Assembly (NCBI GenBank): GCA_035378955.1
Contig: DAOSUS010000015.1
Coordinates: forward strand, 14,777-57,901
Length of the DNA: 43,125 bases
From: Candidatus Hydrogenedens sp.
GTDB taxonomy: Bacteria; Hydrogenedentota; Hydrogenedentia; Hydrogenedentales; Hydrogenedentaceae
Direction: 5' to 3'
Positions 7,095-19,000 of this stretch are shown one piece after another. The position numbers were made by a program, and so were the translations under genes. The notes below the pieces were generated by a model. That model ran no database searches and was not told the origin of the DNA. It was given only the letters and a program-made list of their open reading frames with translations. The first letter of the stretch is position 1, and each line of letters starts with the position of its first letter.

Positions 7095-10000
7095 TCATTC
7101 TCTTTGGAACATCTTTATTCGTTGTTCTTCTTTCGGTTGAGACGGTGCTGTAACAGACCTTTCCTTACCCCCCGTAGGAGGATATATTGTTACTGTGGTT
7201 TTTGCAGGTGTTGAATCGGTTACTAACGCACCTGTTGCCATATCTTGAACAAAGGCACGAACAACAATGTCGTATTTCACTTCACGCTTTCTAAATCCAC
7301 CTGCAGGAGAGCCCTCGTCTCCTAATCTATCTGAAGTAGACAAATTACATATTGTAGGTGGATTATTTAGAAAATCAGGATTTAAGTTATACCAGTTCAA
7401 AGTGAAATTGGAACTATCGTTTCTCGGTGATAATATATCTGTTGGAATATATATTTCTGCATTTGTATCTCCGTAGGTCATCATTACTGTTCCTGCGGCA
7501 ACTAAATTGGAATCTTCAAATATCTGCACATCAAATCCCCTTCTTCCAGTAACAAATCCTTCTGAAGGAAGGATACAAGACATGTTCAGTTTTATTTCAA
7601 TACGATAATTACAGGCATCTTCCAGTGCAGGTAGTGGGATTCTTCGTGAGGCACCAAATTCCCTTTCACCAAAATTATAATTCACCTCTCTCCATGTGCT
7701 TGGGTGTGCAGTGGTATTGTTCCACCATGAATTTATATCCAATTTTGTATCAATGTCAAATTCACAGGGGTTTCTCCATATACAGAATGGAATATTGTTT
7801 CCAGTCACTGTTCCTAAAGAATTAAATCTATTCCCTAAAAGAACATTTGGAACTGGTTGAACATTTCCGGATTCATCGGCTCCAATAATCGTCGCCATTA
7901 AAAGGGCACCACAATAATGACTATCATTCATAATGTCATTAAGAGTTGTTATGGTTCCATCCGAAAATACGATAGGTGTATTTTTATCCATACTTTCACG
8001 ATTAATAATCCACCCCCAACGATTCACAAATCTATCTACAACTTCCCAAATAGAAGTTTCATAATTGAAGGGGTCTATAGCAGACCATAAACGAATCCCA
8101 TAAATAGGGAGACATGGGTCAGAATTTACAGGTTTATCCGATACGCTTCTTATCAATCTCCATTGTATCTTTGGGTTTTTATCCCAGGAACCCGTCCTTG
8201 GAGCAGAAGTAATATCTAACACAGGGTCTCTCATCCACCATAACTCGAGAGCATCTTGCTGAATAGGATTTTCGGAAATAATATTCCCTGATAAATCTTT
8301 AATTAAAAACTTCATACGAATATGCCAATCAGGACCGAAGATAAGATTTAACCATCTCCATTGGACTAATGCAGTTTGCCATGGTTGTGTAAGTCCTGGT
8401 TGAGATGGGTCGGCTGTAGCGAGATATTCTACTACTGGATTGGATGCATAGGAAAGAATTCGACTTATGTCATTTAACGGAGCGATAAAAGCACATCCCA
8501 AACCTCTATAAGGTTCAAAACCCGGGAATACAGGTCCGTTGGTAATCAAATCCATTATAGGGGTAACTGTGGATGCAGATATATTTGACCTATTATTAAT
8601 AAACCCGGAAACCTCTACAATCCTTGGCACACCATTATATTCGGGATATGGGTCATAATATGCTGGTTGCAATACAAAAGCAAGACCCGTTTGAGGTTGA
8701 TTATTAAAGAATATCTGTGCTGTTGGTTCTGTTCCATTGCTTATTGTTCCGTAAGAATATGCCAGAGGATTAAGAAGAGCAGGGCCCCAATTGGGGGGAT
8801 AACTAAATTGAGTTGGCGGAGAAACAACATCATTGTTTTGTACAACAAAACCTGCCGCAGTTGCATCATATAAGTCACCTCTTAAACGAGGCTGAACTGT
8901 ATCAACTACAAACTCCGTATCTTCTGAATTAAATCTTATTCTGTAATCATTAACAGTTGCAATACCTATTAGAATTTGATTTACTCGCAAATAGAGTCTT
9001 GCTCTACCATTTGTGGTAAATAATATTCCATCTCCATCGGACAAAAATAACGAATCAATGGGAAATACACTTCTTCCTTTTTGAAGAGTAGTATCTATGG
9101 GAGTAACAACCTGTTTTAATTCTGCGGGAAGTTTGTTTATCTGCAATAATGGGTCGGGAGCATTTGTAACTCGAGATACATACTCTTCAGGGACAAGATA
9201 CAAGGTAGCATCATTAAGAGTATAATTCCCTTGAATTCCTACTTCTACAGTAAATGTATTTCCAATACCAATGTCTCTCTCTCTACCTGTAACACTACGA
9301 GGAACAACTGGGTTTACTTTACAATATACCCACAGAAGTTCTGTCCCCAAAATACTTACCTCATCGGCACTCACCTGAAGGTTTAGAATATCGCGAACTT
9401 CATTTTCAAAATCTACATAAGGGGCGTTGCTACAACTTGATTGACTTAAATATGGTGTTAATATACTCGGAATTTGGTTCAGAATTGATTGCAACGGAAC
9501 TCGTGCTGGAATAGGAGTTAATAATTTCCCTAACCATGGATTGTCAAGGAAGTGGACGGAAAGAGGATTGATTGTTATTGGATTTCCTACTTCTGTAACA
9601 TCTGTAGTACTTAGAGGATAAACGAGATTCCAACCACTCACCAAACTTGCCCCTGTATCATTTATCAATCCGCCAGTGGCATTTTCCCAGATTAGCGATG
9701 CCATTACATAAGTATTTGCAGTTCCTTTGCTCTCAACGCCTATACCCCCATTAGAACGAATCGTGCTTTGTAATATTGCTGTTAACCCGTTATTCAAAAC
9801 ACCATCATTCGAATTTCCATGTATAACAGTTTGTGAAATAGAAGCGGTTCCATTTGACATAACAACGATACCATCATCAAGGTGAGGACCTAAGAAACAG
9901 CGATAAACTTTACTTGTTCCTCCTGTATTCAGGATACCAGCACTGCCTCTGGTTAGGGAAAGATTTTCGACACATAAATTGCCATTGGGTTGAACTTCTA

Positions 10001-13000
10001 TCAGAGGGAATTTGTTTCTTGCTATTGCAACATCATCAATCATAATTATGGAATGGTCAAGAAACCTACAATTTTCATAAACGAAATACAAAGTATGTGG
10101 ACCGAAATCTAAAGATGACAAAGGCACTTCTTGAAGAATCCATTTCCCTTCTTCAAAACTTTCCGCATCTTTAACCCATACAGGTGTCCCTGCTATATCA
10201 TCCCAGTAAACTTTTAATGTTGTTTGCTCGGGCAAACTCCCTTTTTCAACATAGACATAAAATCGGAGTATTGTTGCTGAGGGAGGAATTAAAATTCCTG
10301 ATTTCGAGAGTATACGTGTATCAGGTTTTGGTCCTTCTAATCGTGCATACCAGGCACCCGTATGAGCATCAATAAAGCCCGTGGGACCTCCTTGAATTAT
10401 CTGGCTTTTATCAGGATTGGCATCCCATGGCGTCGATAATCCTGATTCAAACCCAGCATCTAATATTATATTATTTAAACACACCAATGATGGTCCCGGC
10501 ATAAGTATTTCATAGCCCAAGCAGACATCATCAATTAGGAAACGGACTGGAGATTTGTTACATTCTCCCGCACTAATTCGAATTGTTAAACTATGCATTT
10601 GCATATCCAAAAAGGGCAAAAGTTCATTATCTATCATTACCAATGCATAGTTATTCCAGTAGAAAGTATCGTTAGCATTTATTGTCTTTATTACTTGGTC
10701 ATCAATCACAATTTCCAATTTTGTGTCTGAAGTGCTTGTTGCATTAAGGATTTTTAACCAAAAACTTAATATAGGCACTGGATTAACGGCACCAAATCGT
10801 AAGGCTCTTGTTCCGGTTATGGGGGGTTCTGGCAAAATACAGTCAACGGGATATGCCATGTCATAACAATGAATAGGTCCCATAAGTAAAGCCGTAGCAT
10901 TTTTGTTCCACGCAGAATCTGGATTTGTTTCAAAAGAAGGATTCTGGACTGCATTATCAGGACATACTCCAAATGGGTCTATCAAAATTCCCAACCCTCC
11001 ATAAGGGCTTACACAAAAATCATCAAACAGAATATATGAACCTGGATTCAGTGAAAAGACTTTTGCTTTTACATGCAGCGAAAAGCTACTAATACCTTCT
11101 TCCAGCAAAGGTGGAACTAACCATCTCTCAATTTTGGTCCAGACTCCATCTGAAGGCATACCTGAAATACGAGAATCGTAAACAATTTTTGTTGCTATGT
11201 TTTCATCATCATCTAACCATACCTTAAAGAAATCCTGACTTCCATCTACATTCACGGGTTTAACTTGAAAGGAAAGTTTTGCTGGAGGAACACCCCCTAA
11301 TTCTGAACAGGAAGGAGCAATATTTCCTCCTATGGTTTTAATTACAGTTGCTATATCTCTCCCCGGTATAACAGGGTTAGTAACGAATATCCATGACCCA
11401 TCATTTCCTGATTCGAAATCTCCATTAGGGATACTAATACCATTTTCGGGCAATTTTAAGTTTGCTAAAGGACCTACAAGAAAGCGGACATCGTCTATAT
11501 CGAAAGTGGTGGTATTAAAATCAATGCTTTCTGGAGTAAGAGCACAGGGAGAAACCTGACTTTCAATATGAAAGACATGTTTTACATTGTCGTTGGTTAA
11601 AGGCGATGGTATTTTAACTAAAATACGGGTATAATCTTCGGCATTCGGGATTAAATTGGGTCTATATTCAGGAATAGGAACCCAGTCCCCAGGGGTTACC
11701 TCAGCAAATATTTGTGTAGGCATTAACATCCCATCAAAGGAAAACCTCAACATATCCGTTGCTTTTCCACTGAATACTTTGGTTTTAACAAACATTTCTA
11801 CCCAGACTTCCCTTGGGGATACAGGAGAAGGACCCATAATAAGACATCTATCTAAAGGGGGACCCAATGGGTCATTATCAATCCGCCAATTCCCCTCACC
11901 TGTCCAACCGCCACACCCAATATTGTCAAAACTTCCGCAAAAAATAGGAATTTCTGTAGTAATAAACCCCATATCTAAAAATACCCGAAAATCATCCAGA
12001 TAGACAGTATTTTCACCTATTCCTAATTTCGAAATTCGAATCTCTACATCAGGTGTATCCCCGGGATTATATTGTTGAATTAAGGAAGTAATATCAAAAT
12101 TCCATGATACCCACATCATTGGACTGGCAATAGCCGACAAAGGAATTGTAAAGATTCTATTTTCATTTAACATTTTTATATATATTTCAACTCTATCATC
12201 CAAATTCACAGGGTCAGCACTCCGCATAATCTCAAATCGAAGTTGTGCAGAAACAAGGTTCGGAAGGTCAAGAGGCAATTCTGCAGAAAGAGGGAGGGTA
12301 TTTTCTATATAGGATATACCTGTTGGTTCTGTGCCTTTAGGAAAGTCTATAGGTTGAGTTTCAAGTATATCTACAACTGTAGATACTATAGGAAAGGTAA
12401 TATTTTGCCAAATCTCTGGATAGCCTGCTATGAGATAAGGGTCTCCTGATAAGGGGTCTTCTGTAAATTGAAAGTTTTGATGTATCTGTTCGGGCAATGT
12501 ATTTTGATTAACTCCTTTAAATAAGGCTAAATGGGTAGGACTTAATGCGAGGCTATTTTGTTCAATAATAGAGTAACCCGGGTCACCAGGGTCTGGTGGT
12601 TCCAGTTGGATATTCCAATCTGTCATTGAGGTTTCTTCAAAATTACCATTTCCTACAACCCCTTCAAATACATTATCCCCGGCAATAACAATATCCGTAG
12701 GTAATATAGGGTTAGAAGGAGAAGCAGAATTAGGGACTCCTACCAAGGTAATATCCCGATTAACTATAATAGGTTGTTCAATATTATAAATGGTGGGAGT
12801 AGTAGTATCTGCCTCAATATGGAAAGTAGTTTCTGCTGGATTATTTGAGATAATATCAACGATATTATCCCCGGGATGTATAACAACCTGAGCATTTGTA
12901 GCAGAATGTAATGTTAAAAATATCATCAGGAAAATTACAGGGATACCTGCTGATAACTTTCTCTTCACATAATACGATTCAAATCCCCTTTTCCGTCTTA

Positions 13001-13013
13001 CTTGTTTTTTCAT
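7095..13013 (-). CDS. Giant secreted beta-helix protein with five jelly-roll-like modules
   Basis: A 1972-residue protein with a signal peptide (basic residues to 20, hydrophobic 21-38, cleavage near TNAQ). Residues 43-115 are the start of a right-handed beta-helix (GDNIVDIISNN, IYNIEQPIIVNRDITLVG). Five modules follow (about 121-345, 357-512, 529-668, 685-835, 848-996); four open with a 'N-G-x-FE...W' motif and all end in a 'DD-x-x' strand (LDDFRVFLD, IDDVRFLVG, FDDFCVSPY, IDDVCLGYE, IDDVAIARN), a pattern of carbohydrate-binding or galactose-binding-like beta-sandwiches. The helix resumes at about 1004-1135 (NGNLCVENLSLTRG, NGTASISQTVIHGN). The last 750 residues contain beta-rich sequence I do not recognise. 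The ATG is three bases after the giant pseudopilin stop, with a GAGGAGGA site inside that gene's end, so the two are co-translated. A secreted adhesin or polysaccharide-binding cargo is likely; no enzyme motif is visible. Confidence 0.75.
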   Translation of the reverse strand: MKKQVRRKRGFESYYVKRKLSAGIPVIFLMIFLTLHSATNAQVVIHPGDNIVDIISNNPAETTFHIEADTTTPTIYNIEQPIIVNRDITLVGVPNSASPSNPILPTDIVIAGDNVFEGVVGNGNFEETSMTDWNIQLEPPDPGDPGYSIIEQNSLALSPTHLALFKGVNQNTLPEQIHQNFQFTEDPLSGDPYLIAGYPEIWQNITFPIVSTVVDILETQPIDFPKGTEPTGISYIENTLPLSAELPLDLPNLVSAQLRFEIMRSADPVNLDDRVEIYIKMLNENRIFTIPLSAIASPMMWVSWNFDITSLIQQYNPGDTPDVEIRISKLGIGENTVYLDDFRVFLDMGFITTEIPIFCGSFDNIGCGGWTGEGNWRIDNDPLGPPLDRCLIMGPSPVSPREVWVEMFVKTKVFSGKATDMLRFSFDGMLMPTQIFAEVTPGDWVPIPEYRPNLIPNAEDYTRILVKIPSPLTNDNVKHVFHIESQVSPCALTPESIDFNTTTFDIDDVRFLVGPLANLKLPENGISIPNGDFESGNDGSWIFVTNPVIPGRDIATVIKTIGGNIAPSCSELGGVPPAKLSFQVKPVNVDGSQDFFKVWLDDDENIATKIVYDSRISGMPSDGVWTKIERWLVPPLLEEGISSFSLHVKAKVFSLNPGSYILFDDFCVSPYGGLGILIDPFGVCPDNAVQNPSFETNPDSAWNKNATALLMGPIHCYDMAYPVDCILPEPPITGTRALRFGAVNPVPILSFWLKILNATSTSDTKLEIVIDDQVIKTINANDTFYWNNYALVMIDNELLPFLDMQMHSLTIRISAGECNKSPVRFLIDDVCLGYEILMPGPSLVCLNNIILDAGFESGLSTPWDANPDKSQIIQGGPTGFIDAHTGAWYARLEGPKPDTRILSKSGILIPPSATILRFYVYVEKGSLPEQTTLKVYWDDIAGTPVWVKDAESFEEGKWILQEVPLSSLDFGPHTLYFVYENCRFLDHSIIMIDDVAIARNKFPLIEVQPNGNLCVENLSLTRGSAGILNTGGTSKVYRCFLGPHLDDGIVVMSNGTASISQTVIHGNSNDGVLNNGLTAILQSTIRSNGGIGVESKGTANTYVMASLIWENATGGLINDTGASLVSGWNLVYPLSTTDVTEVGNPITINPLSVHFLDNPWLGKLLTPIPARVPLQSILNQIPSILTPYLSQSSCSNAPYVDFENEVRDILNLQVSADEVSILGTELLWVYCKVNPVVPRSVTGRERDIGIGNTFTVEVGIQGNYTLNDATLYLVPEEYVSRVTNAPDPLLQINKLPAELKQVVTPIDTTLQKGRSVFPIDSLFLSDGDGILFTTNGRARLYLRVNQILIGIATVNDYRIRFNSEDTEFVVDTVQPRLRGDLYDATAAGFVVQNNDVVSPPTQFSYPPNWGPALLNPLAYSYGTISNGTEPTAQIFFNNQPQTGLAFVLQPAYYDPYPEYNGVPRIVEVSGFINNRSNISASTVTPIMDLITNGPVFPGFEPYRGLGCAFIAPLNDISRILSYASNPVVEYLATADPSQPGLTQPWQTALVQWRWLNLIFGPDWHIRMKFLIKDLSGNIISENPIQQDALELWWMRDPVLDITSAPRTGSWDKNPKIQWRLIRSVSDKPVNSDPCLPIYGIRLWSAIDPFNYETSIWEVVDRFVNRWGWIINRESMDKNTPIVFSDGTITTLNDIMNDSHYCGALLMATIIGADESGNVQPVPNVLLGNRFNSLGTVTGNNIPFCIWRNPCEFDIDTKLDINSWWNNTTAHPSTWREVNYNFGEREFGASRRIPLPALEDACNYRIEIKLNMSCILPSEGFVTGRRGFDVQIFEDSNLVAAGTVMMTYGDTNAEIYIPTDILSPRNDSSNFTLNWYNLNPDFLNNPPTICNLSTSDRLGDEGSPAGGFRKREVKYDIVVRAFVQDMATGALVTDSTPAKTTVTIYPPTGGKERSVTAPSQPKEEQRIKMFQRE

Positions 13014-13016
13014 TTT

Positions 13017-16000
13017 TTAATCCTCCTCATATCGGGCTGCGGGCACGCTCCTTTCGTATATAACACTTGCTCTTGCTTCTGATTGAACAACAAACTCGTC
13101 GTTTGTCCGATAACTATAACAACCATCCTTATTCCCATCTACACCAGAACCCAATTGCACCAGTGTTGTTATCTTGAAAACATCAGACCTGAGACTAATA
13201 TGATCGGCAATGGATTCGTATCTTGATAGCACATCGGCTATTCTACCGCTGTAATTTGTATTTACACTTAAAGGCAACAAATATTTAGAACGGATGGTAT
13301 TGGCAAGTTCTAAGGGTGATAAATAATATCTACCATCGGTGTACTCAGGACGGTTCTCTATCAATAGATTAGATAATTGAAAAGCAGATAGAACTGTGTC
13401 ACTTACATTGTCGTAATAATTTGCATTGGCTGAAGGAATTGGATTAACACTATAGAGAGGATTGTTCAGGTCCTGATTTTTAGGAAGAATATCCGACCTG
13501 TAATAAAATCCCGGTAAACACATGGAGGAAGCAAAAACTCTCCTTTGTCTCCCATCCGTATATATATAAGGTTCGATAGTATTTATATTAATTTTGTGAA
13601 GGGATGATTTAGCAGGGACTAATGTAATATGTGTAAGGAAACATGGAGCATCTCCTGTGTTCCTTACGCGTAATGCCACAAATTTTTGTGTAACTCGAAC
13701 CATTTGGGACTGCCAGCTGGCTGCGGCTTGCTGTCCATATAATATTATACCATCTTTATTCGGAGAAAAGTCAACAACATCTTCATAAAATCCTCCAACT
13801 TCTGTCCGATACCAATCATCGGGGTGAGTTAGACCTGTTTCAAGCGTAGAGCCTCGAGGTTTTAATCCTCTTGCCTTTGCCGGATCTGTAATTATTTCTA
13901 ATGCTAATTTCACTTGTGTAGGGTCATAGTCTTTATTTATCCAGAGCTCGCCGAATTCTTGAGAGAATAATTCGTAGGGAGGCGTTCCAGAAGCATGAAG
14001 TTGCTCATCATAAAATTGCAGTCGTTTTAGTTGTTTTTCACTTACCACATTAATATAAACATAATAATCCCCATTTTCTATACCATCATTAACATCCCAC
14101 ACAAATAGTGCTTCGGGACGGTTTTGTTCGGGATAAGTGGTTCTGTAACTGCTAACATAGGCAAAAATGCGTTTAGGGATTTCCCATCGCTGAGCAATAT
14201 CATTAATGTCCATTTGAGGCCTACCAAAGGCAGTATTGTTATTAAACAACCAACTTCCATTAGGTTGAGCATTAAACAAAGTATTATAGGGTGTAGGAAA
14301 TGTGCCACCCCATAAAGAGCCATCGACAAACTTAGGATATGTATATACTTCACCTGGAAGCATGAATAGGAATAATGGCACCCATGCCTCAGGATAGGTA
14401 TTGCTGGTCAAATCAAAACGCAACATATCCGCAAGATTAGAGCCCGATGGGAATACATCTGTTTCTGCAGGATTCGGTCTTATAGGAATAAAATCAGCAG
14501 TTCCAACAGTAAGGATTTTCTCTGCTGTGGTTATCATAGAAGAAGCACCTTTTAGAACCCTGTTTACTTCGTCTTTCCCTTGAAGTTGACTGGCAAGAAC
14601 ATTTGCACTTGTCCATACTTGACGCCAGAATGTTTCACCTCCTACCGTCGGATAAAGAGTTAGATTCTGACGATTTAAATCGAACAGATATCTGTATTCT
14701 GGGTTTGTAAATACCTGTTTCATTCGGTATAAGGAATATAGATATTCTCTCTGGATTGGGATTTTTAACTGTCCCAATGTCCCTGCATAGATTGTGCCAA
14801 CATCACGCCTTTGCTCTGTATTCCAATAAGGATATAATAGCGTAATATTCCTGCCATTTATTATAGGAGAATCAGGCAAAGAAACGATGGGGGATGAAAA
14901 ATCTTTTCCAGCCAACGCAATCTCTGTATATGATTTTCCTAAGGGCGTCCCTCGATAAGTATTCACTACAAAATTAATATCTCTTTTATCGCGATAGGGA
15001 TTATTATTCGTATATTGGAACAATGGGAAATTATTGGGTGGCGTATTATCCAACATAACCAGGGTAAGTTGTTCTAAATAATGAGGAGATTCCTCCCAAT
15101 CATCATAAAATCCATCGGTTGCTTCCCAGCGATTGGACAAACCAAATCGGTCTCCACTTAATTCAGGACTTTTGCGATTTAGTGAACGATAGAAATCCCA
15201 TAACATACAATCGGGTATCCACCAAGAAGAGAAATCTGGATTTAATTGCATATTGCTGTTAGGGGCAGGAAGTATATCATCAATACAACGGTTTATAACA
15301 TCATTTTCGTTATAAGAAACTCCATCCACCTGATTACCACTGGTATCATATAGAATTACAACAACACAATCGCCGGGATTCCATCGCCTTTCTACAAAAT
15401 ATTTCCATTGAGGCGGGTCATTGTCCGTTCCGAAGTAAGGTTCTATAAGATTGGGATTACCTATATAATTAAATCCCGTAGTTACATTTACCGGTTGAAC
15501 CTGGTCGTAAGGGTCGCTAATAAAGTCAACATCAATATTTCCACCATAAGTAGCCATATCCTTCAAATGGAAAACGGGCAGCATACCTTTTTCATAAGAA
15601 CCATAGCCAAAAAGCCTGCCGTTAGTATAGGTGGTCCCGGGTTCTACTCTGCCTTCATCAACACCTTCTGAAAAGAGAATATTTAATGGATTTGATAAAT
15701 CTGTGGCTCTATCATCAATAACACCATTTAAATTATTATCCACGCCATCTTTTTCTAATGTTCCTAATTCATACTTGCCGGTCGCCGTTAAATATCCACC
15801 GTCACCATCATTATCATATCCATCATGCTCGGGATAATCAGGTAATATACCTCCCTGCAAGACTAACTTAGCAAGGTCGTTTAGTGTGGTTATCTGTTCT
15901 GTCTTTCTGCGTTCTGTATTTTCTCCATCAATAAGTGGAAATTCAACCGAATATAAAGGAACAATCCTATCCCATGCCTTTCTGGGTCCAACGATATTAA

Positions 16001-19000
16001 AATTGTTATCATTCGGAGTACTTCTTATATCATTATCCGCAGGATTATCTCCCGGTGTTCCGTCTCCATTATAATCTGTGAAATCCTCTTCAAGACCGTT
16101 ATTCGTATATTCCCTGCGGAACACATTGTTTGTTTCATTCAAGGCTATAAAAGGTGTTGTTATACCCACAAGAGGTTCTAATTCAGGTGGAACAGGGACA
16201 GTCGGAATAACATCGCAAAGTCCGATACCGTTCCTCTTTATCAGAGATGCCGGGGTTATATTGGGGTCTCGATAATGGTCAAATTTGTCTCCAATAAGGT
16301 CTGAAGAAGAATCAAAGGTTAGCAATAATCTACCTTTAGGAGCAATAATATATCTATTATTTACATTATTTTCATCACCTATTTTTGCCGTTACTTTATA
16401 GGGATCGGTGCGAGTTCCTGATTTATCTCTGGGAATACCAATTTCAAGAGTATATCCCGTTAAATCAATGGGATTGTCTGAAATATTTGCAATTTCTATA
16501 TATTCATGGTCAGGCTCTTGACTGAAATCGAGGAAGTTTAATGAAATAGGCTCGTTATTGGAAGTCTGTTCTAACCAGAAAGCAATACACAATACATAAT
16601 CATTGTCTTGTCCATCCGCAGGGGTATATGGAGGAACTGTAACAGCAAATGTCTTCCCATAAATAGGTTGCTCTTCGGGTAGAATTCCATCCATCCAGTA
16701 ATAAGCCGGAGGATTTAATGTCTCTGATTCCAACTGACCCGGTAAAAATACCATACCTGTTGTCTCTCCCCTTGCATTAACACCTATCCAGGAATCCTGA
16801 ACCCGCTGGAATACCGCATCATTAGCAACAATGAGAGGGTTCGCATAAACATCATCAAGAATAGAAGGTTCTATTAATGTATCGTCTGTGGTATCTGAGG
16901 GATTATTAACATTGATAGGGCAATATTTAATCGCGTACTTTATTCGTTTATTGCTTGCACGGTTTAATGTCGGTTCTCCCAAAAGGTTCTGAGTATTCAA
17001 TGTAAGATAATACCGCCCTGCTGGTAAAGAATTTGTGGCACGGATTCGATACTCTACTACATTAGGAATATCTGTTGTCAATGGAGGAATGTTTGTCCTG
17101 TCAATATACTGGAAAACAGGTAAGTTCGTTTCATAATAATTCCCTTTTCCCAACACATTATTATTGGCTAAATTCCATGGATTTTGGGGAACAACATCAT
17201 GATTTTCATCATCAAGGAAACGGTTGCTTAGCGGTTCAAAATCGGTCAGGAATAAAGGAATTCCTGGCGGATAAGGCGTTTTGTAAGAATTATAAAGATT
17301 TTGATAGACAGGGATTTCTGCTTCTACTCTACGAACAGGTCTCACCATTAATTCTGTAATACGAATGGAGTCAACTCCGGCAACGGTATAACTAATAGAA
17401 CGAAGGTCTTTTACAGGTATTCCGTTATTGTTCACTCCATTTAGTACTCGCTCTGACCACCAATAATCATTAATTGCCCAATTAATATCAAGTTCCCCTA
17501 AAGTGTTCTTAGCATAGTTTTCTATGTTGCGAAGAGGAAAATTCGATGTGTTATAGCCTTTTTCATAAGGGGACAAAGAATTTATATTTTGACTGGGATT
17601 ATATATATTCTTCTCTGTTGATGTCAGGGGGTCAGGAACTTTTTCTGTGGTTAATCTGGACTGTGCAACATCACTATCCCGCATGTCCGTTAGATTTACG
17701 GCTAATTGCATTGTTTTTAACACAGCATCTACAGGGAATATATAATTGATTGTTGGATTGAATGCAGATATGGGTTCGTTTGTTCCGTCATCTGAATAGA
17801 AAAGAAAACCTACTTCACCTTTATTATCACCAAACCAAGTATCCCATTCATATTCATAACTTCGTAGTCCTTCGGCGAAGTAATAGGCATCCTCTGCCAT
17901 CGGCATTCTCCAGGACATGGTATTGATACTAGACACAGGTTTTTCTGATAAAAGTATCGTAGAAGCCAATTGCTCTGGTGTTGCATAATTTACATTAACA
18001 GGATTTATTCCTCGCAAAGAAGTGCCAAACTTCCGAATTTGAGTATTCTTTGATAAACCCATTGTTGTTATTGTGGGTTTAATCTTTTCAAATGCGGTTG
18101 TCCCCGGTATGCCATAATCGGACAATTCGTTAATTTGGTCGGGTGTGCTAATAGTTCTGTCCCCTAATTCTCCACTTTCATCCATATTGTTATTGGCGTT
18201 ATTATCTACACGGTCACGCTCTGCTAATTTGTTCGCATAGGGTAATGTATATTGAAATTCACCTGGCTCATCTATACCTTCTAAAATTCCAAGCAAATCA
18301 TTTACACCGTTATCAACCACCCCATCTCCATCATCATCCAGTCCATTGGTCAAAAGTAGAAACGCATTGGCATTGTCATCCACAACACCATAACCCGGAA
18401 AAGCCACATCGTAATATAATGAACTGGAACTTGCATTAAGGATATAATTGGATTGAGAACTATCTATTTGTCCTCCTGGAGCCCCTGTTAATAAATTCCA
18501 TAGTTTCCTTGCACGGATAATTCCCATATCGGGTAAGAATCGGGTTTCCAATCCATAGCCGATAAGCCATGGAGAGGATATACCCGGAATAAAATAAGTT
18601 CGTAACATCTTTCCTGCAAGCAATGGATTCGGAGCAGCAAAGTTAAAATCAATCGGATAGTGTCCTCCCGCAATATTCAAATTTACCTTTTTGCTTTCAT
18701 CGGTTATATAAACAGCCATTCTACCCATCAGGTCACAGACAGGCTCTCCTGTGTGGGTTATATGGATATAAGGGATTAGCCTTGTATAGTTTATAGGGCG
18801 AGTAATACCTGCTACACCATCTCTATAAATTCCTCGACTGGGATATACCTGCACGCCGGGGAGAAAGGGATTGCCTCCAGAATCTAAAAAATGATTGATT
18901 TCAATATAACTTGCTTCCCGAGCAGCAGAGAAATTAGATTTATCATCAGGATTCCAATTTCCGGGCATTGCGAACTTAGCAAAGGTATAATCATAGTTTT

